In this document: positions 1 to 11,186 of the stretch, in pieces
Numbering within the stretch: the stretch's first letter is position 1
Layout: each line of letters starts with the position of its first letter
From: Streptomyces sp. B3I8
GTDB lineage: Bacteria > Actinomycetota > Actinomycetes > Streptomycetales > Streptomycetaceae
Assembly (NCBI RefSeq): GCF_030816915.1
Contig: NZ_JAUSYN010000002.1
Coordinates: 3,547,501 to 3,611,500, forward strand
Reading direction: 5' to 3'
Length of the DNA: 64,000 bases
Position numbers and translations under genes: made by a program
Notes under the pieces: generated by a model
What the model saw: only the letters and a program-made list of their open reading frames with translations
What the model was told of the DNA's origin: nothing
The model's database searches: none

Positions 1-147
1 CTGGACGTCCGGCGCCGCGAGCGGCTGGCCGAACTGGTCGCGCCCGGCGAGCAGGTGCTGGTGACCGCCGCGGTCGACGACGACGTACCGGACGTACTGG
101 CGGGGGCGCGGTACGCCGTGGCCGGGGGAACGGTGGAGCGCGCATGA
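1..147 (+). CDS. recF: RecF C-terminal fragment (partial, runs off the left edge)
   Basis: Only the last 48 codons are present. The reading frame is open from base 1 and ends at TGA 145-147, inside the ATGA overlap with the next gene. The visible tail contains [13 protein letters not shown], which resembles the end of RecF. RecF is the SMC-like ATPase that loads RecA at gaps with RecO and RecR. The assignment rests on this short tail and on position, since recF followed by a DUF721 gene and gyrB is the usual order beside oriC in Streptomyces. The ATPase motifs lie outside the window. Confidence 0.75.
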   Translation: MDVRRRERLAELVAPGEQVLVTAAVDDDVPDVLAGARYAVAGGTVERA

Positions 148-767
148 CGACGGACGAACCCACCCCCGGCGCGCGGCCCGGCGGCTCACCTGACACGCGG
201 CCGGGCGCACAGCCGGGTGGCACCCCCGGCGCGCAACCCGGCCGTGCCCCGGGCGCGACCCCCGAGCCCTCCGGCGTGGACCTCGCCCGTGTCGCCCTGC
301 GCGCCGCGAAGGAACAGGCCCGCGCCCGGGGCGAGGCGGCGGCGCAGCAGCGGCGCGGCAACCGGCGCCAGGGCGGCGCGCGTTCCGGCGCGCGCCGGGA
401 CGGCCGCGACCCCCTGGCGCTCGGCGCCGCCATCAACCGGCTGATCACCGAGCGGGGCTGGGAGACGCCCGCCGCGGTGGGCGGGGTGATGGGCCGCTGG
501 CCGGCGATCGTCGGCGAGGAACTGGCCCGGCACTGCGACCCGGAGAAGTACGACGAGGACGAGCGGGTGCTGACCGTGCGGTGCGACTCCACGGCGTGGG
601 CGACCAACCTGCGGTTGCTCGCCCCTCAGCTGGTGGCCCGCCTCAACCAGGACCTCGGCCAGGGCGCAGTCCGGCTGATCAAGGTGCAGGGCCCGGGCGG
701 TCCCGCACGCCGTTACGGGCCGCTCAGGGCCCCCGGGAGCACCGGCCCCGGCGACACCTACGGGTGA
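144..767 (+). CDS. DUF721 (DciA-like) protein
   Basis: This 207-residue protein starts at ATG 144, overlapping the recF stop (ATGA), so translation is probably coupled. The first ~60 residues are low-complexity Gly/Pro/Ala with repeats of the type PGAQPGG. They are followed by a basic stretch ([11 protein letters not shown]). The conserved part, residues ~95-190, is the DUF721 domain with [20 protein letters not shown] and [24 protein letters not shown]721 proteins are related to DciA, the replicative-helicase operator or loader found in many bacteria without DnaC; that role is inferred here. Position between recF and gyrB fits a replication function. The domain call is solid; the biochemical role in Streptomyces is not shown by the sequence. 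Confidence 0.85.
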   Translation: MTTDEPTPGARPGGSPDTRPGAQPGGTPGAQPGRAPGATPEPSGVDLARVALRAAKEQARARGEAAAQQRRGNRRQGGARSGARRDGRDPLALGAAINRLITERGWETPAAVGGVMGRWPAIVGEELARHCDPEKYDEDERVLTVRCDSTAWATNLRLLAPQLVARLNQDLGQGAVRLIKVQGPGGPARRYGPLRAPGSTGPGDTYG

Positions 768-3335
<2,568 letters not shown>

Positions 3336-3377
3336 GTCGGTCTCAGCTGACCGCACAAGGAAGGATCTTCACCAGCA

Positions 3378-5972
<2,595 letters not shown>

Positions 5973-5990
5973 CACGAGGAGTGAGTCATC

Positions 5991-6776
5991 GTGAGCGGAG
6001 CCACGGGCGCCGGCTCGACCGGTACCCCTACGGGTACGGAAACGGACGGCGGCGGCCGTGGCTCCGCCGCGGATGCGGCCGACTCCCATGAGACTCATGG
6101 ACCCCAGGGGGGAACTGTGACGGAGACCCGGGGTCCGGGGACCCAGCCGTACGCGACGGGCGGCGGGCGGGCGGGACAGTCCGGCGCCGCCGGAGCCGGT
6201 GTCGGCGCCGCCGGCAAGGGGAAGGGCGCGGGCCGGTCCGCGGGCGCCGGCGGCTCCGTGGAGCAGCCCGCTCCCGGCTCGCCGCTGCCGGGGGAACGGC
6301 AGCCGCAGCAAGGCGCCGACGGCCCCTACCACCCCCCGCAGGCCTACCAGACGCCCCCCGCGGGCGCCGTGCGCCGCCCGCGCACCGGTGCGAGCACCAC
6401 GCCGCGCACCCGCAAGGCGCGGCTGCGCGTGTCGAGGGCCGACCCCTGGTCGGTGATGAAGGTCAGCTTCCTGCTCTCCATCGCGCTGGGCGTCTGCACG
6501 ATCGTCGCCTCGGCGGTGCTGTGGATGGTCATGGACGCGATGGGCGTCTTCTCCACGGTCGGCGGCACGATCTCCGAGGCCACCGGCTCCAACGAGTCGA
6601 ACGGGTTCGACCTCCAGGCCTATCTGTCCCTCCCGCACGTCCTGCTGTTCGCGGCGATCATCGCGGTCATCGACGTCGTCCTCGCGACGGCGCTCGCCAC
6701 GCTGGGCGCCTTCATCTACAACCTCTCGGCGGGGTTCGTCGGCGGCATCGAGCTGACGCTGGCGGAGGACGAGTAG
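5991..6776 (+). CDS. DUF3566 membrane protein
   Basis: A 261-residue protein starts at GTG 5991, 18 bp after gyrA. The first ~150 residues are low-complexity Gly/Ala/Pro/Thr. Residues ~155-260 form the DUF3566 domain. It begins with a basic juxtamembrane stretch (RKARLRVSRADPWSVMKVSF), then a transmembrane helix (LSIALGVCTIVASAVLWMV) and a second one near FAAIIAVIDVVLATALATL. DUF3566 genes sit directly after gyrA in many actinobacteria. The molecular function is unknown. It is probably cytoplasmic at the N-terminus with two membrane passes. Confidence 0.88.
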   Translation: MSGATGAGSTGTPTGTETDGGGRGSAADAADSHETHGPQGGTVTETRGPGTQPYATGGGRAGQSGAAGAGVGAAGKGKGAGRSAGAGGSVEQPAPGSPLPGERQPQQGADGPYHPPQAYQTPPAGAVRRPRTGASTTPRTRKARLRVSRADPWSVMKVSFLLSIALGVCTIVASAVLWMVMDAMGVFSTVGGTISEATGSNESNGFDLQAYLSLPHVLLFAAIIAVIDVVLATALATLGAFIYNLSAGFVGGIELTLAEDE

Positions 6777-6826
6777 GCGGGACGTACCCGCACATCCGCG
6801 GCGGGGGCGGCCCTGGACAACGGATT

Positions 6827-6855
6827 TTGGGACTGCCCGCGTCGTGCGCTAATCT
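6827..6855 (+). promoter_or_regulatory. Promoter of tRNA-Ile
   Basis: TTGGGA at 6827-6832 and TAATCT at 6850-6855 are separated by 17 bp and lie 39 bp before the mature tRNA. This is a good sigma-HrdB-type promoter. The same -10 hexamer (TAATCT) precedes tRNA-Leu at 32106. Confidence 0.6.
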
Positions 6856-6894
6856 TCAGGAGTCAGCGCGCGGCACACCACCGCAGAGCGCGGC

Positions 6895-6971
6895 GGGGCT
6901 ATAGCTCAGTTGGTTAGAGCGCATCCCTGATAAGGATGAGGCCACAGGTTCAAATCCTGTTAGCCCCACCA
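6895..6971 (+). tRNA. tRNA-Ile (anticodon GAU)
   Basis: The full cloverleaf is visible. The acceptor GGGGCTA (6895-6901) pairs with TAGCCCC (6961-6967), with discriminator A6968 and an encoded CCA at 6969-6971. The anticodon loop CTGATAA carries GAT and the T-loop is GGTTCAAATCC. The 3' half from CCTGATAAGG onward is duplicated at 9486-9545 as an attachment site, so this tRNA is the integration target of the downstream element and keeps an intact sequence. Confidence 0.97.
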
Positions 6972-6985
6972 GCGAGAAGACCCCC
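6926..6985 (+). repeat. attL: direct repeat of the tRNA-Ile 3' end
   Basis: These 60 bp run from the anticodon stem of tRNA-Ile through the CCA end and into the terminator stem. They recur at 9486-9545 with a single difference (CAAAT here, CAGAT there). A copy of a tRNA 3' end bounding an integrase gene is the classical attL/attR arrangement of a site-specific integrative element. Confidence 0.88.
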
Positions 6986-7010
6986 GGTCCAATAGGGCCG
7001 GGGGTCTTTT
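6977..7010 (+). terminator. Terminator after tRNA-Ile
   Basis: AAGACCCCCGG (6977-6987) pairs with CCGGGGGTCTT (6998-7008) and is followed by a short T-run. It can act for tRNA-Ile and, on the other strand, for the integrase remnant. Confidence 0.75.
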
Positions 7011-7040
7011 GACACCCATGCTTGACACCAACGGCGGCGA

Positions 7041-7850
7041 TCAGCCGATGAGCGGGTCTTCCAGAAGCTCGGCGAGCATGCCCACCGCTTCGCGCTCGCT
7101 GTCGCCTACGACGTGCGTGTACACGTCCATGGTCATGCTGATCTGACTGTGCCGGAGGATCGCTTGAGCCACTTTGGGATGCACTTTGAGGAAGGCGAGC
7201 AGGGTCCCGCACGTGTGCCGGGCGAGGCGGACCGTGATCCGGCGGACGCCGGCCCGCTTCACGAGGCGATCGAAGGTGCGGGAGAAGCCCACCGGATCGA
7301 TCATGCCGCCGTGCTCCGAGGAGAAGACCAGGTCATGCCCCGGATCCTGCACCAGTGCCCACCGGCGATCTTCCGTTCCAACTCTTGCAGCTCCCGGCGC
7401 TCGCCCAGGACGCGGGCGCAGAACTCGGGGAGCGGGAGCACGGCCTGTGAGGACTCGGTCTTGAGGTCCTTGAGGACCAGGCCGACGCCCTTCTCTCGCT
7501 GCACCTGCTTGACCGGGGTGAAGTGGCCGGCCTCGAAGTCGATGTCCTGCCGGCGCAGGCCGAGCACCTCGCTGCGGCGGAGCCCGAGGACCAGGACGAG
7601 GACGCAGGCCGCGTGGAGCCGGTGGGCGCGGACCGACCGCAGGAACGCGATGGCCTCCCTGGCGTTCCACGCCGTGCCCTTGTCCTTGGTGACCTTGGGC
7701 ATGTCGACCAGCAGCGCGACGTTGCGCGTGACCAGCTCCTCGCGCATGGCCCGGTTGAGTGCGTTGCGCAGGACGCGGAGGACCTCGAAGCGGGCCGAGG
7801 CGCCGACTTCCTCCCGCCTCAGCGTCGCCATGAAGGCGCGAATCTGCGCC
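7041..7850 (-). pseudogene. int: Tyrosine recombinase (integrase), frameshifted and N-terminally truncated
   Basis: The remnant reads right to left in two frames. The upstream part has the SAM-like and early catalytic regions (FEVLRVLRNALNRAMREELV, then GLRRSEVLGLR with the first catalytic Arg). Near 7355 the frame changes. The downstream part carries HDLVFSSEHGG, RLARHTCGTLLAF, ILRHSQISMTMDVYTHV with the Tyr nucleophile, and the stop at 7041. Where family members have HxLR, this copy has RLAR, so the catalytic His is also lost. The N-terminal DNA-binding domain is absent because the gene abuts a regulator remnant at about 7850. It would originally have catalysed integration into the adjacent tRNA-Ile. 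The 7850 boundary is approximate. Confidence 0.85.
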
Positions 7851-8053
7851 GGGCCCGTGCCGCCACGTCGGACGAGGCGAAGAAGCTCCAGCTGCCACCG
7901 GGTGAACCGGGCGTCGAGCTGCATCGGACGACCTACACGGCGGCTGGCACTGTGGTGGAGTTCGCCATCGGGGTACACGCGGCATCGCGCTTCGCGTGGG
8001 AGTACGACTTCAAGGTGCCCGACTCGGCGAAGGACAAGGAAGACCGGCAGTGA
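7850..8053 (+). pseudogene. 3' remnant of a GntR-family (UTRA domain) regulator
   Basis: The frame ending at TGA 8051-8053 contains TSDEAKKLQLPPGEPGVELH, then RTTYTAAGTVVEFAIGVHAA and RFAWEYDFKVPD. This is the typical C-terminal end of a GntR regulator ligand-binding (UTRA) domain. The wHTH domain and most of the UTRA domain are missing. Upstream sequence in this frame is antisense to the integrase, so the gene was cut by recombination at about 7850. Its stop overlaps the start of the following YdcF gene (GTGA), so the two were once an operon. The left boundary is estimated. Confidence 0.7.
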
Positions 8054-8715
8054 TCTCGACACAGGATTGGGCAGACGCCCGGCGCGTGTGGGACTACCAC
8101 CAGATGGGCCACTCACCCCGCCCGTGCTCGGTTGCCATCGGACTCGGCAGCCACGACCTGGGCGTGGCCGACACGGCGGTGGACTTCTACAAGCGCGGCA
8201 TGGCCCCCCTGCTCCTGTTCACCGGCGCCACCAGCCCCACGACGCGGGAACGCATGCCCCGCGGGGAAGCCGTCCACTACCGGGAACGAGCGCTCGAACT
8301 CGGTGTTCCGGGCACGGCCATTCTCGTAGAGCCGCGCGCCCGCAACACAGGCGAGAACATCCGGTTCTCACGAGAGCTGTTGGAGAAGGCCGGCGTCAAG
8401 GTGTCCTCGGTACTCCTGATCAGCAAGCCGTACGAGGAGCGCCGAGCGTACGCAACCGCACGCAAGCTCTGGCCCGAAGTCGAGGTCATCAGCGCTTCCG
8501 CCCCGATGACGTTCGAGCAGTACGCCGACTCCATCGGTGACGCCCGCCTAGTGATCGACATGCTTGTCGGTGCGGTGCAACGGCTGATGGTCTACCCGGA
8601 GCAGGGATTCATGATCAGCCAGCCAGTACCTGCCGACATCATCGAGGCGTACGAGCGCCTACGCCAAGCAGGCTTCACGAGCCGACTCGTGACCACCGAT
8701 GTGCCTTCGGCTTGA
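8050..8715 (+). CDS. YdcF family protein (DUF218)
   Basis: This 221-residue protein starts at GTG 8050, overlapping the stop of the GntR remnant. DUF218 features are visible: GLGSHDLGVADTAVDFYKRG near residue 30, LLLFTGATSP, an RGEAVHYRE segment, then LVEPRARNTGENIRFSRELL. YdcF proteins are small Rossmann-like proteins. E. coli YdcF binds S-adenosylmethionine, but the role is unknown. No signal peptide or membrane segment is seen, so it is cytosolic, unlike the membrane-anchored SanA/ElyC relatives. It appears intact even though its partner regulator is truncated. It is the only clearly intact cargo gene of the tRNA-Ile element. Confidence 0.82.
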   Translation: MISTQDWADARRVWDYHQMGHSPRPCSVAIGLGSHDLGVADTAVDFYKRGMAPLLLFTGATSPTTRERMPRGEAVHYRERALELGVPGTAILVEPRARNTGENIRFSRELLEKAGVKVSSVLLISKPYEERRAYATARKLWPEVEVISASAPMTFEQYADSIGDARLVIDMLVGAVQRLMVYPEQGFMISQPVPADIIEAYERLRQAGFTSRLVTTDVPSA

Positions 8716-8832
8716 CCCGGGCGAGGGCGGGAGCTGTTACAGGTTTCTCTACCTCATGCGGGGGATCGGCCGGCACCAGGATGGAGGGGGCACCGCCGCC
8801 GACTGCGGGTCCGTGGGTGGCGTGCGTAGTGG

Positions 8833-8982
8833 GCTCCCATCCCGTCCACCGTCGACCCAGGCGGAGCCGAGCAGACACGGCACATGGCGTCCAGGTCGTT
8901 CGTACAGTGGCGCGCTCCACCTGGACGCCATGAACCACGCCTGCTCCACGGTGTGTGGGTCGACGGCGGACGGGGTGGGAGC
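8833..8982. repeat. Long imperfect inverted repeat (64-bp arms)
   Basis: Arms 8833-8896 and 8919-8982 are reverse complements at 50 of 64 positions. A perfect 14-bp inner stem, CATGGCGTCCAGGT against ACCTGGACGCCATG, surrounds a 22-bp spacer, and GCTCCCA matches perfectly at the outer ends. It lies in the gene-free stretch 8716-9109 after the YdcF gene. There is no T-run, so it is not a simple terminator. It could be a folded RNA, a recombination relic or a pair of inverted small repeats. Confidence 0.7.
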
Positions 8983-9109
8983 TGGGGAGGATGGTTGGTT
9001 AAGACCGGAGGAGAAGGTCTCCGGCCAGGGGTTGGGTGGACCACGTTGCCTTCGAGGCAGCAGCCCCGCAGACTGTGTAGATCAAAGGGGGCCACAGGAT
9101 GGCTCCGTC

Positions 9110-9313
9110 ATGAATGGGGGCCTCATGAGCGCCATTGTTTCCTTGGCGGTTGTGTTCGCAGCCGTGATCGGTGGCTGCTTGATCGCGCTTCGGCGTAGAG
9201 GCGGCACGGGAGAGCGCGGGGCACTGGAGCGTGGGGCTGCAAGCCATGAATTCGCACGAGGGCTGGGCACAGTGAGCACTCCCGGTCAGACCATCGGACC
9301 CTTTGGGTTGTAA
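9110..9313 (+). CDS. Hypothetical small membrane protein
   Basis: A 67-residue ORF starts at ATG 9110, or at the internal ATG 9125 where GGGGG lies just upstream. It has one clear hydrophobic helix (SAIVSLAVVFAAVIGGCLIA) followed by LRRRGG, a positive-inside topology signal. The tail is polar and ends QTIGPFGL. No family is recognised. It lies within the tRNA-Ile element, 172 bp before the right repeat. Codon third positions are not strongly GC-biased in the tail, so this could be element-borne or a chance ORF. Confidence 0.4.
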   Translation: MNGGLMSAIVSLAVVFAAVIGGCLIALRRRGGTGERGALERGAASHEFARGLGTVSTPGQTIGPFGL

Positions 9314-9485
9314 ATCGCAGCCCAGATCAGAACTGGTCTTGCCGGACGAGACAAGCCCTTGTCAAGACCGACTGCGGCGGCTGACACCAACAAGCGCGAA
9401 CGGCAGCGGTCGAAACCGAACCCCACTGAACGATCGGCCGAGGCACGGGGGCGATTGGACGACGTTGGCAAACCCCTGCGATCGA

Positions 9486-9545
9486 CCTGATAAGGATGAG
9501 GCCACAGGTTCAGATCCTGTTAGCCCCACCAGCGAGAAGACCCCC
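9486..9545 (+). repeat. attR: second copy of the tRNA-Ile 3' end
   Basis: This 60-bp copy matches 6926-6985 except for one base. It lacks the 5' half of a tRNA, so it is not a functional gene. It is followed by its own terminator hairpin, which probably was the original terminator of tRNA-Ile before insertion. Confidence 0.88.
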
Positions 9546-9571
9546 AGTCGGTAACGGCTGGGGGTCTTCCG
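9536..9571 (+). terminator. Terminator hairpin after attR
   Basis: GAAGACCCCCAG (9536-9547) pairs with CTGGGGGTCTTC (9558-9569) around TCGGTAACGG. It is a diverged version of the hairpin at 6977-7010. Confidence 0.65.
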
Positions 9572-10038
9572 CGTTCTGGATGACAGCGTTCACGTGTGAC
9601 GTCGATACGGCTGACATCGCGGGCGCCCCCCGATCGCCCTGCCGAGCCGGTTGGCATGCCGCCGTGGTCCGTGGGGAATCACTCGCGCGTTCGGATCTTC
9701 GAGGGGGCAGCACCCGGTGCATCGGTACATGGCGGCGCAACTGTCGTCATCCGAGACGTACTTCCGGGCGGCGGCCTTCTGTCCGGCGTGGCAGTGGCGC
9801 TCATCGTGGTCGGTCGTCACCGGCGCCGTACAGGGCGCGGCGTCGCCGGCCCGGACAGGCCAGTGCGGGTGGGCGATGTCCTGCTCCCCGAAGCGCCGTC
9901 CAGCAGGAGCAAGCGGCTGCCAGCAGGAGCAAGCGGCTAGGGGCCGGCTGTACCTCTGCTTCGGCTGGTCGCTGGTCCTGGGCGTGGTCGTCGACCTGAT
10001 CAACCGCATCAGGGCAGTGCCCTGGCGGAAAACGGAAC
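9572..10038. other. Intergenic stretch without a convincing gene
   Basis: Several frames are open but none has a ribosome-binding site, a recognisable domain and a consistent third-position bias over its length. A 20-bp tandem duplication (9900-9919 and 9920-9939) interrupts it. Just downstream the plus frame reads FGWSLVLGVVVDLINRIR with strong GC3 bias, so degraded coding sequence is possible. Confidence 0.4.
9900..9939. repeat. 20-bp tandem duplication
   Basis: CCAGCAGGAGCAAGCGGCTG at 9900-9919 is followed directly by the same unit with a final A at 9920-9939. The length is not a multiple of three, so it would shift any frame crossing it. Confidence 0.85.
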
Positions 10039-10075
10039 GCGAAGACCCCCGACCGGTGTGGTCGGGGTCTTCGCG
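10038..10075 (-). terminator. Terminator after the DUF6344 gene
   Basis: GCGAAGACCCC and CGACC pair with GGTCG and GGGTCTTCGC around a short loop, about 75 bp past the DUF6344 stop on the minus strand. Confidence 0.6.
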
Positions 10076-10149
10076 GGGCTGTGCGGTCCGTGGGTGGCTG
10101 GTGGGGCGGGTGGTGCTGTCGGGTCGTGGGCGGCGGTCGAGCGGGTTGC

Positions 10150-10575
10150 TCAGCGCTGCAGGGGGTGGCGGGGGCGGACGGGCGGGGCGGCGGCAGCCGG
10201 TGGGGTCGCGTGTGCGGCGGGGGGCTCGGCGGAGCGGAGAGCGGTGGAGGCATGGGCCGTGGCGGTGTCGCAGGCGGGGGCGTCGAAGGCCGTGGCGTCG
10301 GTGGGGCGGTGGCGGCGGCAGGACGGGGAGGAACCGTGCGCCTCGGCGCGGATGCGTTGCTTCATCGTGGGGGGCAGGGACCTGTCCCAGGTTTTGGGTG
10401 GGAGCGCCGGCTGCGGTGCCGGGGCGACCGCCGTCGTGGCGCCGGTGTTGCGCGCCGGCTCGCTGCGGGGTACGGACGCGGCGGCGGTCGTCGTGATCAG
10501 TCCGAGGGTCGTGCACAGCGCCAGGAAGGCGGTGACGACGGCGGTCCACAGCTTCATGACCGTGGTGCGGGCCAT
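10150..10575 (-). CDS. DUF6344 small secreted or membrane protein
   Basis: This 141-residue product reads right to left from ATG 10575, with GTGAGGGG just upstream. The N-terminus MARTTVMKLWTAVVTAFLAL and the following CTTLGLITTTAAASV look like a signal peptide or anchor. The middle contains SLPPTMKQRIRAEAHGSSPS, which I recognise as the conserved core of a Streptomyces family called DUF6344. The C-terminal half is rich in Ala, Pro, Thr and His. The function is unknown. It is divergent from the DLW-39 gene and flanked on the other side by the element scar. Confidence 0.72.
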   Translation of the reverse strand: MARTTVMKLWTAVVTAFLALCTTLGLITTTAAASVPRSEPARNTGATTAVAPAPQPALPPKTWDRSLPPTMKQRIRAEAHGSSPSCRRHRPTDATAFDAPACDTATAHASTALRSAEPPAAHATPPAAAAPPVRPRHPLQR

Positions 10576-10761
10576 GGCCCCTCACTTTCGGGTCGGGCGA
10601 TTTGCGTACTTTGCTCATGATGTGTATGCGGATCGCGAAGTGGGGGACCGACGCCCGTGGCGCGTTGATCGTCGGATGAACACCACCCGTTCGGCGGCGC
10701 GGGGACCGGAATGTTCCTCGAAAGGCCGGAAAGAGACCGGATATGGGCGGCCGATGCAGGT

Positions 10762-10783
10762 CACCGATCGATATCGGTCGGTG
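10762..10783. promoter_or_regulatory. Near-perfect palindrome upstream of the DLW-39 gene
   Basis: CACCGATCGATATCGGTCGGTG pairs with itself at 10 of 11 positions. A TATAGT hexamer at 10786-10791 follows directly, so a protein bound here would block the promoter. Its ACCGA/TCGGT half-sites match those of the palindromes at 40590 and 43474, but with different spacing. Confidence 0.45.
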
Positions 10784-10836
10784 TGTATAGTCGGGCGCCA
10801 GAGGTCCCCTACGTCAAGGAAAGACGAGGTCGCGCG

Positions 10837-10965
10837 GTGAAGAAGCTTCTCCTGGTCGCACTGGCCGCCATCGGCGGGCTCCTCGTGTACCGCCAGATCC
10901 AGGCGGATCGCGCCGAGCAGGATCTGTGGACGGAGGCGACCGACTCCGTGCCCACGGGTTCGTGA
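10837..10965 (+). CDS. DLW-39 family protein (42 aa)
   Basis: A 42-residue protein starts at GTG 10837. GGAAAGACGAGG lies upstream as a weak ribosome-binding site. It has an N-terminal hydrophobic segment (KKLLLVALAAIGGLLVY) and a polar tail with AEQDLWTEATD, the Asp-Leu-Trp signature that names this small actinobacterial family. The function is unknown. It is predicted to be a single-pass membrane protein with the tail on one side. It is usually found near the gyrA tRNA-Ile/tRNA-Ala region, as here. The conserved signature makes a real gene likely despite its size. Confidence 0.8.
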   Translation: MKKLLLVALAAIGGLLVYRQIQADRAEQDLWTEATDSVPTGS

Positions 10966-11024
10966 GGAGCAGTACCCAGTACTGACCCGCAGCAGTCGTA
11001 CGACGGACAGCAGTCGTGAACAGG

Positions 11025-11052
11025 CCCCGACCGCCGACGCGGTCGGGGTTTT
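11025..11052 (+). terminator. Terminator after the DLW-39 gene
   Basis: CCCCGACCG (11025-11033) pairs with CGGTCGGGG (11040-11048) and is followed by TTTT. This is a canonical intrinsic terminator 60 bp after the stop. Confidence 0.85.
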
Positions 11053-11186
11053 GTGTGTGGGCGGGCGGCACCCCGGGGGAGCGTTTCGGCCGCTTGTGCG
11101 AAATGCGGGAGTGACCGGCGGCCGCGCGGGGCAGGATGGGCGGCGGTCCGGGGCCACGGCGGGGCGCGACGACGAGGGGGCGTGGG

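Larger units (their letters stand above)
6926..9545. mobile_element. Decayed integrative element in tRNA-Ile (~2.56 kb)
   Basis: Two 60-bp near-identical direct repeats (6926-6985 and 9486-9545) bound the segment. It contains, in order, a broken tyrosine integrase reading toward the tRNA, the 3' end of a GntR-type regulator gene, an intact YdcF-family gene, a 64-bp imperfect inverted repeat and a small membrane ORF. Integrase next to the tRNA is the usual layout of actinomycete integrative elements. No replication, transfer or excision genes are recognisable, so this is a remnant. The repeats fix the limits; the type of parent element (AICE or prophage) cannot be told. Confidence 0.85.

Noticed and set aside
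9586..9604. TTCACGTGTGAC as a degenerate parS
   Set aside because: Only 10 of 14 consensus positions match.
9590..10618. Long minus-strand ORF over the post-element region
   Set aside because: Its first half is the out-of-frame shadow of the DUF6344 gene and the rest shows no known domain.
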